DNA from: Deinococcus cellulosilyticus NBRC 106333 = KACC 11606
GTDB taxonomy: Bacteria > Deinococcota > Deinococci > Deinococcales > Deinococcaceae
Reading direction: 5' to 3'
Length of the DNA stretch: 27,101 nucleotides
Assembly (NCBI RefSeq): GCF_007990775.1
Contig: NZ_BJXB01000046.1
Location: 1-27,101, forward strand
Shown: piece after piece, positions 7,910 to 15,141 of the stretch
Layout: the number at the start of each line of letters is the position of its first letter
Numbering within the stretch: the first letter of the stretch is position 1
Made by a program: the position numbers and the translations under genes
Notes under the pieces: generated by a model
The model's database searches: none
Told to the model about the DNA's origin: nothing
What the model saw: only the letters and a program-made list of their open reading frames with translations

Positions 7910-8398
7910 TCATGTGGGCCGGGAGCAGGGAAGAGGCAGGGTTTCTGTTCCAGTGGGAAGCAGGGGTTGAATGGTGGGCTGCAGTTTTTCCAGGGCTGTC
8001 AAGGCCGCTGGATAATTCTGCTTGCTGGCCTGCAACAGCCAAAGGTAAGCCTGCACAGGGTCCTGGGTTTCCAGCTCCAATGCAAGCTGGGTCTGGGCAT
8101 TCACCAGCCCTGAGCAGGCTGCAGCCTTCAGCCACCTGAGGGCTTTCTGGGGGTTCTGCTGGACGGTTTTTCCGGTGCGGTAACGCTGGTAGAGGTTGTA
8201 CTGGGCCGTGCCACTTCCGCCCCTTGCGGCCCTGAAAAGCCAGTACTGGGCATTGGCCGGAAACCCGAGCAGGTCATACTGCATGGCAAGTTGAAACTGG
8301 ACGGCAGGTTTGCTCTGCACGGCAGCTTCCCTGAGATCAGAAAGACTCTCGGCCTGTGCGCTTCCCAGCAGCAACAAGAACCCCACCCAGACTTTCAT
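7910..8398 (-). CDS. Exported Sel1-repeat protein
   Basis: A 162-residue protein with an N-terminal signal peptide (MKVWVGFLLLLGSAQA, cut near residue 16). Tandem Sel1-like helical repeats follow: PAVQFQLAMQYDLLGFPANAQYWLFRAARGG, GTAQYNLYQRYRTG...NPQKALRWLKAAACSG and VNAQTQLALELETQDPVQAYLWLLQASKQ. Such repeats form curved scaffolds that bind other proteins. Here it probably acts in the periplasm, with partner unknown. Its ATG overlaps the TGA of the flavin reductase-like gene by 4 bases (8395-8398), so the two are translationally coupled although their functions look unrelated. Confidence 0.8.
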   Translation of the reverse strand: MKVWVGFLLLLGSAQAESLSDLREAAVQSKPAVQFQLAMQYDLLGFPANAQYWLFRAARGGSGTAQYNLYQRYRTGKTVQQNPQKALRWLKAAACSGLVNAQTQLALELETQDPVQAYLWLLQASKQNYPAALTALEKLQPTIQPLLPTGTETLPLPCSRPT

Positions 8399-8958
8399 TC
8401 TGCATCCCTGAACAGCTCTGGTGGATGCGTCCTGACCTCACCCTGGAGCTCCTGGTACGTGGCCCGACCAAGGTACACTGCAGCCACCTCGCCAGTCAGT
8501 TTGAAGTCCTCAAAAGCCTCTGGGTGGTAATGCACCTGCCTGACCTCTCCCACCACCCAGTCGTGGTCACCAAAAGGAACGAACTGCACCTGATCGATTT
8601 CATAGGCCAGATAAGCCTCCTCCAGAATCAGGGTGTCGAGTGCGCCGCTGTACACCTTCAGGCCCAGACGGTCAAACTTATCCCGTCCATCATGGTAGGA
8701 ATAAACCCCTGCCCCCTGAATTTCACGTGAAAATTCGAAAGGCAGGAAATTCACTGCAAAACGCCCTGCTTCCCTGAGCAGGGGATGGGTGGCCCGCTCG
8801 GGACCCACCGCCACCCCGTACATTGGAGGGTGCATGGACACCGCACTGTGCCAGCCAGCGCTCATCAGGTTGCGGGCACCAGGGGTCTGTACGGTGATCA
8901 CCGCAACAGTGGCTGGATAATACCCGAAGAATCGGTCGGTGCGTTCAAGCCTTGCCAT
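8395..8958 (-). CDS. Flavin reductase-like FMN-binding protein
   Basis: A 187-residue cytoplasmic protein of the flavin reductase-like split-barrel family. The N-terminal YYPATVAVITVQ, the following NLMSAGWHSAVSMHPPMYGVAV and the later FAVNFLPFEF match the order of conserved strands that hold FMN and NAD(P)H. Members supply reduced flavin or act as small oxidoreductases; the physiological partner is unknown. A TACACT box (8966-8971, minus strand) ends 7 bases before the ATG, pointing to a leaderless operon mRNA that also carries the Sel1-repeat gene. Confidence 0.85.
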   Translation of the reverse strand: MARLERTDRFFGYYPATVAVITVQTPGARNLMSAGWHSAVSMHPPMYGVAVGPERATHPLLREAGRFAVNFLPFEFSREIQGAGVYSYHDGRDKFDRLGLKVYSGALDTLILEEAYLAYEIDQVQFVPFGDHDWVVGEVRQVHYHPEAFEDFKLTGEVAAVYLGRATYQELQGEVRTHPPELFRDAE

Positions 8959-8982
8959 GTTGCCCAGTGTACCCCGGAGGGT

Positions 8983-9762
8983 TCAGTCCTTCAGCAGTTC
9001 ACGCAGGAAAGCTGCAGAGTGCCGCACATCATCGGCGGTGCCACTGATCTCCAGACAGACCGTGCCAGAGAACCCTTCCAGGTGCTTTTTCTGGTTTTGC
9101 CAGTTGATCTTGCCGCGCCCCAGCGCAAAGTGATCGTCCTCAAGGCCCAGGCTGTCCTGCAAATGCAGGTGGGTGATGTGAGACAGTTCCCAGTAGGCCT
9201 CAATCTGTTCCTCCCCACCTTCAATCAGGGCATGGCCGACATCCAGGCACACCCCGAAACCTGCAAACCGGCTCATCTCCTCAAGTTCATCTTTGCCTTT
9301 CAGAAATTCCAGCGGGTTGATGTGGGTGTTTTCCAGGGTCACTGGAATGGCAGGGCCTTTGAGCACTTCCAGGCTCTTGAGCAATTGTCCTTTTGCCGCC
9401 TGCACAATCAGAGGATGCCGCTCAGGAATCCGGCCCCCGTGCAGCACACTGTTGAGGGCATCCACGCTTGCAGTGTATTCAAAAGCCTGTTGCATGCGTT
9501 CCACAGAAACCTTCCGCACCCCCTCAAAGAGGGAAGCCAGATTGAGTTCCAGATAGGGCAGGTGAACGGTCACCCCCACACCGGTGGCCTTTTTGAGCTC
9601 AAGCACCTTCTGAACAGGCTGGCTGCTGGGAAGAATCTCCTGCAGGTCATAGGCCAGCTCCACAAAATCCAGTTGCAATTCCACAGCGAGCCTGAAGGCC
9701 TCATCCAGATCCAGAATGTTGGCACTGATCGGGGTGTATCCGACAAACATGTTTTTCAGCAT
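8983..9762 (-). CDS. Sugar phosphate isomerase/epimerase-like TIM barrel
   Basis: A 259-residue protein of the xylose isomerase-like/AP endonuclease family 2 TIM barrel. The usual order of strand ends is visible: LDFVELAYD, VTVHLPYLELNL, NSVLHGGR, IPVTLENTH (the metal-binding Glu), FGVCLDVGHALIEGG, ITHLHLQDSLGLEDDH and TVCLEISG. The His, Glu and Asp residues at these ends are the expected divalent-metal ligands. It probably isomerises or epimerises a sugar or cyclitol; AP endonuclease activity cannot be excluded from sequence. A TATGCT box lies 8 bases before the ATG at 9762. A second ATG 12 bases inside (9750) is possible. It precedes the flavin reductase gene but that gene has its own -10 box. 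Confidence 0.82.
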   Translation of the reverse strand: MLKNMFVGYTPISANILDLDEAFRLAVELQLDFVELAYDLQEILPSSQPVQKVLELKKATGVGVTVHLPYLELNLASLFEGVRKVSVERMQQAFEYTASVDALNSVLHGGRIPERHPLIVQAAKGQLLKSLEVLKGPAIPVTLENTHINPLEFLKGKDELEEMSRFAGFGVCLDVGHALIEGGEEQIEAYWELSHITHLHLQDSLGLEDDHFALGRGKINWQNQKKHLEGFSGTVCLEISGTADDVRHSAAFLRELLKD

Positions 9763-9811
9763 GGCACTTCAGCATAACAGCAGAGGTGTGGGTGGGAGGT
9801 CAGGGGAAAGA

Positions 9812-9993
9812 GGCCGAGGGCCAAGGGCCGAGAGCAAATGCCATTGCTTTGATGTGTGGTGGTTCGAGATGTGGTCGCATGGGAGTCAAAAGCCAGGCAG
9901 GGACAGCCCAATGACCTGCCCCTGCACTTTCGGTTGACACCAGCAATTCACAAATTTACGTTGCTCTCGGCTCTCGGCTCTCGGCTCTCGGCC
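9812..9993. repeat. Repeat element with imperfect inverted ends and 7-base tandem repeat
   Basis: The left end (9812-9837) and right end (9961-9993) are imperfect inverted copies. The inner 11 bases, GCCGAGAGCAA at 9827-9837 and its complement at 9961-9971, match exactly. The right end contains four tandem CTCTCGG units (9964-9991). A related fragment lies at 22695-22726. There is no ORF between the ends. It fills the intergenic space downstream of the sugar-binding protein gene. Confidence 0.65.
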
Positions 9994-9997
9994 TGAA

Positions 9998-11200
9998 TTA
10001 CTTGCTGCTCAATGCCTTCCTCTGTGCCTCTTCCAGTGCCGCTCTGGCGGGCACATTGCCCTTGGTGGCCTTCTCAATGGCCTCCTCCAGGTAGGTGCGC
10101 CACAGGGTGTAAGCAGGAACCTTTGGACGGGTGACCGACTCATCGAGCTGGTTGTAGGCCGTCTTGCGGTATGGGTTTTCACCATAGAAGTCTTTGAGGA
10201 GGGGCAGAACGCTCTTTCTGGGGGTCAGGTAGTAACTGAATTCGATCCACTTTTTGAGGGTCTGGGGCTCCATCAGGTACTTCCAGAAGGCAAAGGCCCC
10301 TTCCTGCTCCTTGCGGGAAGCCCCTTTCAGCACCACCAGCTGGGCACCACCGAGGGGCACTGCACACTTTTTGTCGCAGGGCATGGGGGCCACACCCAGT
10401 TTGAAAGCCACCGAGTAGGGCAGGATGTCCGGATAGTTGGCACTCGAAGCCACCACCATGAAGTTCTTGGTGCGCACGAAGTCCAGGATCGCCACCTGGG
10501 TTTCTCCGAGGTTTCTGGGGGTGGCGACTTTGTTCTTGACCATGCGGGAAAGCTGTTCTAAAGCATCGATCACTTCTGGGCTGGTGAAGTTGGGTTTGCC
10601 ATCACTGGTGACCACGTTTCCGCCCCGGGCGAGCACCATCTGCTCAAACTGCCAGGATTCGGCCATGACCATGAAACCTCTGGACGCCCGGTTGGTGAGT
10701 TTTTTGGAGACCTCTTCCAGCTCGTCCCAGGTTTTTGGGGGTTTGATGTTGCGGGCTTCGAGGGCGGTGGCGTTGTAGTACAGCACCGGAGTGGAGACGT
10801 TCCAGGGCAGGCCCACCCGTTTGCCGTTCACCTCGCCGTAATTCCAGACGCTGCTGTAGAAGTCCTTGATGAATTTGTCATCGAGGGTTTTTTCCAGGTA
10901 ACTCAGGTCGGCCAGGGAGCCATCTGCTGCCAGTTTTGAAAAAAAACTGATTTCTGCCTGGAAGAGCACTGGAGCGCTGTCGGAGCGCAGGGCAGCGATG
11001 AGTTTGGTTTCGGCCGTCCGGTAATCTCCAGCCACCTCAGGGATGATCTGGTAGTCATCCTGGGATTTGTTGAATTCATCGGCCAGGGCCTGCACCTGCG
11101 GTTTGCTGGTTTCCATGGAATGCCAGAACTTGATCTTCAGCGGGGCGGCCACGGCAGCGCAAGACAGCAGACCGAGGGCCAGTAGAACAGCCTTTCTCAT
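9998..11200 (-). CDS. Sugar ABC transporter substrate-binding protein (UgpB-like)
   Basis: A 400-residue family 1 extracellular solute-binding protein. Residues 1-19 form a signal peptide (MRKAVLLALGLLSCAAVAA). The mature start KIKFWHSMETSKPQVQALADEFNKSQ is typical of the UgpB/MalE group, as are GLPWNVSTPVLYYN (about 133-146) and WDELEEVSKKL. It should bind a sugar or glycerophosphodiester in the periplasm and deliver it to the two permeases encoded just upstream. The ribosome site AAGGAGG lies 6 bases before the ATG and is the strongest in the operon, as expected for a component needed in excess. The ATG overlaps the preceding permease stop by 4 bases. It is the last gene of the operon. Confidence 0.92.
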   Translation of the reverse strand: MRKAVLLALGLLSCAAVAAPLKIKFWHSMETSKPQVQALADEFNKSQDDYQIIPEVAGDYRTAETKLIAALRSDSAPVLFQAEISFFSKLAADGSLADLSYLEKTLDDKFIKDFYSSVWNYGEVNGKRVGLPWNVSTPVLYYNATALEARNIKPPKTWDELEEVSKKLTNRASRGFMVMAESWQFEQMVLARGGNVVTSDGKPNFTSPEVIDALEQLSRMVKNKVATPRNLGETQVAILDFVRTKNFMVVASSANYPDILPYSVAFKLGVAPMPCDKKCAVPLGGAQLVVLKGASRKEQEGAFAFWKYLMEPQTLKKWIEFSYYLTPRKSVLPLLKDFYGENPYRKTAYNQLDESVTRPKVPAYTLWRTYLEEAIEKATKGNVPARAALEEAQRKALSSK

Positions 11201-11967
11201 TTGAGACCTCCTTGGAAGGTTTTCACCACGTAGCGCTCAAAGACGCCATAAAGCAGGATGATCGGCAGGGAGGTGACCAGTGCAGCGGCCCCCAGCACCC
11301 CCCAGTTGTTGCTGGTGGCCCGCATCAGTTCCGAGAGGGCCACCTGGATGGTGGGGAAGTCCTGGCTGAGCACCACTTTGGGGTACAGCACAAGGTTCCA
11401 GTGGGCAGCGAAGGCCAGCACACTTGCTGCAGCCACTTCGGGAAGCAGCAGGGGAAGCATGGTCTGGAACATGATGCGGCTTTCACTCGCCCCATCCAGA
11501 CGGGCGGCTTCCACGTACTCCCAGGGGATTTTGAGCATGCCCTGGTACAGCAGGAACACCATGAAAGGGCTTGCCATGAAAGGGAAAATCAGGGCCAGGG
11601 GAGAGTTGAGCAGGTGGAGTTTCTGCAGCAGGCCATAGAGGGGCACCAGCATCAGTTCTGCGGGAATGGCAAAGAAGAACAGGTAGAGGCCCAGCAGAGG
11701 GGTTCCTGCACGAATGGCATACGCAGCCGGGAGTGAGGTCAGCAGTTGCAGGGTGACCACAATGCTGCTGGAGAGCAGGCTGAAGATCAGGGGCTTCCAG
11801 AGGTTCACCTGGGAGAGGGCTTTGAAGTTCTCGAAGCTCAGGCTGATCTTGAGGGGCTGACCGCTGTAAAAGCCATCAGCAGACAGAAAAGCGCTGTACA
11901 GCAGCCACAGAAAGGGAATCATGGTGAGCACCACGATCACCCCGCTGAAAATCCGCCCGATCCTCAC
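11197..11967 (-). CDS. Sugar ABC transporter permease (UgpE/MalG-like)
   Basis: A 256-residue inner membrane permease with about six helices. The cytoplasmic EAA loop that docks to the ATPase is clear: EYVEAARLDGASESRIMFQTMLP (about 150-172). The C terminus, VFERYVVKTFQGGLK, is the standard ending of the MalG/UgpE group. It begins with GTG at 11967, overlapping the stop of the upstream permease in a GTGA arrangement, and itself overlaps the binding protein gene by 4 bases, so all three are translationally coupled. Confidence 0.92.
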   Translation of the reverse strand: MRIGRIFSGVIVVLTMIPFLWLLYSAFLSADGFYSGQPLKISLSFENFKALSQVNLWKPLIFSLLSSSIVVTLQLLTSLPAAYAIRAGTPLLGLYLFFFAIPAELMLVPLYGLLQKLHLLNSPLALIFPFMASPFMVFLLYQGMLKIPWEYVEAARLDGASESRIMFQTMLPLLLPEVAAASVLAFAAHWNLVLYPKVVLSQDFPTIQVALSELMRATSNNWGVLGAAALVTSLPIILLYGVFERYVVKTFQGGLK

Positions 11968-12824
11968 GACGACCCTTTCAGGCGTCTGGCCTGCCAGGCT
12001 GCAAATGCGAAGGTGATGATCAGGACCAGCACACTGATGGCTGCAGCGTAGCCCAGGCGGTAACGCTCGAATGCCGTTTCATAGAGGTAGTACCCGATCA
12101 CGCGGGTGCTGCCGAAAGGACCACCACGGGTGAGCAGGAAGACTGCAGTGTAAGACTGCAGGGCATACAGAGATCCGACCACGCCCAGAAACACCACGCT
12201 GGGCCTGAGCAGCGGAACAATAATGTAACGTTTGATTTCGCTTTCTTTCGCCCCATCCACCCTGGCGGCCTCCACCACTTCATGGGGGATGCTTTTCAGG
12301 CCTGCGGAGAAAACCAGAATGCCATATCCCAGGTTCTGCCACACGGTAAAAAGTGCAATCAACACCAGTGCGGCCCAGCCCTGGTCTCCCCAGGGCAGGG
12401 AGAGGGCTCCCTGGGTCAGTTCGCTGATCACCCCATAATCCGGCGAGAACAGCACATACCAGGAAATGGCACTGGCAGCCACAGTGACCAGTCCTGGCAT
12501 GAACATCAGGGCTTTCACCAGACGTTCCAGTTTGGTGCCATCAATCTCTACAGCCACCAGAATGGACAGGCCCATGAACAGGGGCAGGGTGATGAGGGCA
12601 AAGATCAGCGTGGTGAAAAGACTGCCGCCAAAATCAGCGTCGGTGAAGAGGCTCAGGTAGTTCTTCAGGCCGATGTTAGTCCCTTCATCTGTGCCGCCCC
12701 AGTCCAGCGTGCTGAACTGCATCACCTGCAAGAGGGGGTAGCCCACAAAAACGAGCATGGACAGCACGCTCGGGAGCACCCCCCACCAGCCAGCACGAAG
12801 TTTCAGCAGACGCTTTCGGGACAT
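11964..12824 (-). CDS. Sugar ABC transporter permease (UgpA/MalF-like)
   Basis: A 286-residue inner membrane permease. The N terminus MSRKRLLKLRAGWWGVLPSVL is the usual positively charged start before helix 1. FSTLDWGGTDEGTNIGLKNYLSLF is the periplasmic segment common in this group. The EAA loop VVEAARVDGAKESEIKRYIIVP (about 206-227) docks the ATPase. The open frame runs upstream to 13007, but that part is antisense-like sequence inside the beta-barrel gene, so I start at ATG 12824, only 7 bases after the stop of that gene. No ATPase gene is present in the operon. Confidence 0.92.
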   Translation of the reverse strand: MSRKRLLKLRAGWWGVLPSVLSMLVFVGYPLLQVMQFSTLDWGGTDEGTNIGLKNYLSLFTDADFGGSLFTTLIFALITLPLFMGLSILVAVEIDGTKLERLVKALMFMPGLVTVAASAISWYVLFSPDYGVISELTQGALSLPWGDQGWAALVLIALFTVWQNLGYGILVFSAGLKSIPHEVVEAARVDGAKESEIKRYIIVPLLRPSVVFLGVVGSLYALQSYTAVFLLTRGGPFGSTRVIGYYLYETAFERYRLGYAAAISVLVLIITFAFAAWQARRLKGSS

Positions 12825-12831
12825 GGGTGGA

Positions 12832-13344
12832 TTAGAAACCAAATCTTGCACTGACCGTGAAGGTGTTGTTTCTGAACGCAAGGTCCAGTGAACTGCTGTT
12901 GTCCATGTCGAAGTAGTAACGGAAGCCCGCATGGTACCCGAGCTGGAAACCCCCTGTACCAAAACCGGGATAAACACCCGCATTGACGGTAAACTCTGTG
13001 AAGTCAAAGGAGATCAGGGGACCTGCATGAACTCCCCAGAAATCTGTACCTGCATTCACGTCTGCCCGCAGGGCCACAGCCATGGGTGGGTCCACACTGA
13101 GGGAGGGGAACAGCAGGGCCTTGGCGGCAAACTCGCCCCCGAACTTCTGGGTCTGGAAGTTGAACCGGGCAGAGCTTTCAAGCCCAATGTCCACAGGCAG
13201 ATCCAGGGTCAGGGGATACTCAACCCCGATCTGGGCAGTGGCGGGGTAGGCGTAACCGAATTCAAAGGCTTTTTCAACATAAGCACTCGGACTGGCAGCA
13301 GCCAGACCCCCGAGCGCCATCAGTGCAGTGAGGGTTCTTTTCAT
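12832..13344 (-). CDS. Exported beta-barrel-like outer membrane protein
   Basis: A 170-residue protein with a signal peptide (MKRTLTALMALGGLAAASPSA) and a body of alternating hydrophobic and polar strands rich in Phe, Tyr and Gly, such as IGVEYPLTLDLPVDIGLESSARFNF and FQLGYHAGFRYYFDM. It ends in TVSARFGF; a terminal Phe is the usual signal for outer membrane barrel assembly. It may be a small porin or barrel serving the sugar transporter encoded downstream, but this is inference from position. ATG 13344 is chosen because GGAG lies 6 bases upstream; ATG 13347 is an alternative. The stop is 7 bases before the UgpA-like start. Confidence 0.72.
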   Translation of the reverse strand: MKRTLTALMALGGLAAASPSAYVEKAFEFGYAYPATAQIGVEYPLTLDLPVDIGLESSARFNFQTQKFGGEFAAKALLFPSLSVDPPMAVALRADVNAGTDFWGVHAGPLISFDFTEFTVNAGVYPGFGTGGFQLGYHAGFRYYFDMDNSSSLDLAFRNNTFTVSARFGF

Positions 13345-13445
13345 CATCAACTCCGTCTGAGTCTAACGGGATGGTGGTCACCGTTTGGTCAAGAATATCA
13401 CGCACAGTTCACGCTGGATGAGTTGAGGCCTGCAACAGATTGTGC

Positions 13446-14750
13446 TTATGGATGGGGAAGAACCAGAAGTTGCAGCTTTGTTTTGACCTCCACCTGTCTG
13501 GAAGCTGCATTTGAACGCCCGGTGAGGGGATCAAGCACCTGAGCTTCCTGCGAAAGCTGCAGCACCTGGGGATTTCCCCAGAAGGCCACCACCACACGCC
13601 CATCTGTGCGCTTCCAGGCCCGGCTGTGCAGCACGCTGGAGGGCTTCCAGCCCAGTTCTACAGGTTCAAGGTCTCCCTTGAGCACATCCAGAAAGCGCCT
13701 GAGGGCAGTGAAAGCAGGTTTGGGCTGGCCGTTCACATCCAGCAGGCCATAAAATTGGTCTCTGAGAGAGGCCCGCCCATCCAGATCGGTCAGCGTGAAA
13801 AGGTAGATGCGGTCGAAGCCCAGATGGGCAGAGAGCACAATGCGCCTGAGCAGAAAATCTGCCTGCTCCTCAGGGGTGATCAGGGGCTGTTCCTCGACAG
13901 GGCCAGGATAGGTGGACCAGCCAAACTCTGTGGCCCAGATCCTTTTGCCCCAGCCTTTCAGTGTTTCATTCACCATTTTTGTGCGGTTCAGGAAAAAATC
14001 TGGACCTTTGCTGTATGCCGTGATGCCTTCAGGCTGGAAGGTGTAGGGGTGGTATGCCACGGTCTGGATGCCTTCCAGGGCTCTACTGTCCTGCAGGTGT
14101 TTCAACAGAAAAGAACCCTCTGGAAGTTCACTCCAGTAAGCGAAGCCCGCTGTCATCACTTCGGTGGGAAGACCTTTGAGGGCTTTTGCACTGGACTGAA
14201 GCAGATCACCATACTCCCGGACCAGGGTTGTGCTGGCTGACGTTCTCCATGAGGATGGCAGGTTGGGCTCATTCCACACCTGCCAGGTTTGCACCTGCGG
14301 GTAACGCAAGGCCAGCTTTTTCAGGAAGCCTGTGTACTGGGATGGATCTCTGGGAGGGAAGGTGTCTGGGAAGGGTTCTCCTGCAGGGGCACGGCTTGCG
14401 AATTTTGCTGAACCGGTCAGGAAAAGCAGTGGGTCGAGGTGATGCTGTTGTGATTTTTGCATCACCGGGTCCAGACAGTTCTTCAGGACCTCGTCTGTGC
14501 CTTTTTCAGGTTCCAGCAGATCCCAGTGCAGGTCCATTCTGAAGTGCTTCAGGCCGAGGTGTTCCATCTGCTGCATGAGGTGATCCACATGGTCTGTGGG
14601 GCTCTGGACAGGATTCTGGGGGCAATTTTGAAACCAGAGGAACTGGGCATTCACCCCCAGAAAATCCCTGAAATTGAAGGTCACAGGGGTGCTCTGGGCC
14701 TGACATGAGTTGAGCAAGAGGGCGATGAATGGAATGAAAAATCTGGACAT
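13446..14750 (-). CDS. Clan GH-A glycoside hydrolase, probable lipoprotein
   Basis: A 434-residue (beta/alpha)8-barrel glycosidase. The acid/base glutamate is E161 in WQVWNEPN and the nucleophile is E275 in WATEFGWST, the two-motif pattern of clan GH-A; the overall layout is closest to GH39-like or related families. The barrel start, LKHFRMDLHWDLLEPEKG, and AYHPYTF before the nucleophile strand fit this. Residues 1-16 form a signal peptide ending in LNSC, a plausible lipobox with lipidated C16, so it may sit on the cell surface. The start is ATG 14750; a GTG at 14777 would add 9 residues before the signal peptide. It is followed after about 100 bases by the barrel and ABC genes on the same strand, so it probably releases the sugar they import. 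Confidence 0.82.
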   Translation of the reverse strand: MSRFFIPFIALLLNSCQAQSTPVTFNFRDFLGVNAQFLWFQNCPQNPVQSPTDHVDHLMQQMEHLGLKHFRMDLHWDLLEPEKGTDEVLKNCLDPVMQKSQQHHLDPLLFLTGSAKFASRAPAGEPFPDTFPPRDPSQYTGFLKKLALRYPQVQTWQVWNEPNLPSSWRTSASTTLVREYGDLLQSSAKALKGLPTEVMTAGFAYWSELPEGSFLLKHLQDSRALEGIQTVAYHPYTFQPEGITAYSKGPDFFLNRTKMVNETLKGWGKRIWATEFGWSTYPGPVEEQPLITPEEQADFLLRRIVLSAHLGFDRIYLFTLTDLDGRASLRDQFYGLLDVNGQPKPAFTALRRFLDVLKGDLEPVELGWKPSSVLHSRAWKRTDGRVVVAFWGNPQVLQLSQEAQVLDPLTGRSNAASRQVEVKTKLQLLVLPHP

Positions 14751-14929
14751 TGTTTCAGTCTGGCATGGAGGGGCCACAATGGGATTGTCCCTCCCAGAGT
14801 AGTAAAAACCTGTACTATGCGCATTGTCCTAGTTCCTAGGCATGATGACTTACACCCTATTGTGTATGGCGTTTCAATCCTTTAACCTCAAAACAAGATT
14901 CGTAGTCTGCCGTAAACAGGAGGGATTTC

Positions 14930-14980
14930 ATGGATAAAGTCCAACTGCTCACCCAACCCAAATTTACCCGAGGTCAATAA
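14930..14980 (+). CDS. 16-residue leader peptide ORF
   Basis: A short ORF, MDKVQLLTQPKFTRGQ, starts at ATG 14930 and stops at TAA 14978. It is preceded by AGGAGGG (14918-14924) at good spacing, one of the best ribosome sites in the window. Immediately after the stop come competing inverted repeats and an intrinsic terminator, then the ABC ATPase gene. This arrangement is that of ribosome-controlled transcription attenuation, known for example upstream of bmrCD and of some antibiotic resistance ATPase genes. The peptide matches no stalling motif I know. Its role is inferred from position and structure only. Confidence 0.6.
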   Translation: MDKVQLLTQPKFTRGQ

Positions 14981-15060
14981 GACCTTTACGTGCGCGTTCG
15001 TGGCCTTTCAAAGGTCCACGCCTGATGCCTCGTAAAGGGACACTCAGGAGAAGAACGCGC
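14971..15060 (+). promoter_or_regulatory. Competing RNA stems after the leader ORF
   Basis: The segment 14981-14999 can pair in several exclusive ways. AGGTC (14971-14975) pairs with GACCT (14981-14985) around the stop codon. GACCTTT (14981-14987) pairs with AAAGGTC (15010-15016). CCTTTACG (14983-14990) pairs with CGTAAAGG (15031-15038). GCGCGTTC (14992-14999) pairs with GAACGCGC (15053-15060). A ribosome at the leader stop would cover the first part and shift the balance. A local hairpin, CGTGG...CCACG (14999-15020), is also possible. Confidence 0.55.
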
Positions 15061-15090
15061 CGGACGCGAATCATATACCCACGTATATCC

Positions 15091-15119
15091 CGCCCCCGGC
15101 TCACACCGAGGGGCGTTTT
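15091..15119 (+). terminator. Attenuator terminator before the ABC ATPase gene
   Basis: CGCCCCCGG (15091-15099) pairs with CCG-A-GGGGCG (15106-15115), with one bulged A and a 6-base loop, followed by TTTTC. It ends 12 bases before the ribosome site of the ATPase gene, so it blocks the operon unless read through. A perfect small hairpin, ATATAC/GTATAT (15073-15088), stands just before it and could act as a pause site. Confidence 0.75.
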
Positions 15120-15141
15120 CTATTCACAGCTGGAGGGAACA

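Noticed and set aside
8785..9777. 330-codon open frame on the plus strand opposite the isomerase and flavin reductase
   Set aside because: It spans two recognisable minus-strand genes and shows His/Gln-rich shadow composition.
9934..9962. TTGACA-N17-TACGTT as a promoter in the repeat element
   Set aside because: The -10 matches poorly, and it points antisense into the binding protein gene with no downstream gene.
12825..13007. N-terminal extension of the UgpA-like permease
   Set aside because: The extra 61 residues are a frame shadow of the beta-barrel gene; MSRKRLLKL at 12824 is a normal permease start.
13360..13392. TTGACC/TAGACT promoter for the beta-barrel gene (minus strand)
   Set aside because: The 21-base spacer is too long for a standard promoter.
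15025..15141. N-terminal extension of the ABC ATPase from ATG 15025
   Set aside because: The 39 extra residues are Arg-rich, run through the intrinsic terminator and lack a ribosome site, while ATG 15142 has GGAGG at good spacing.
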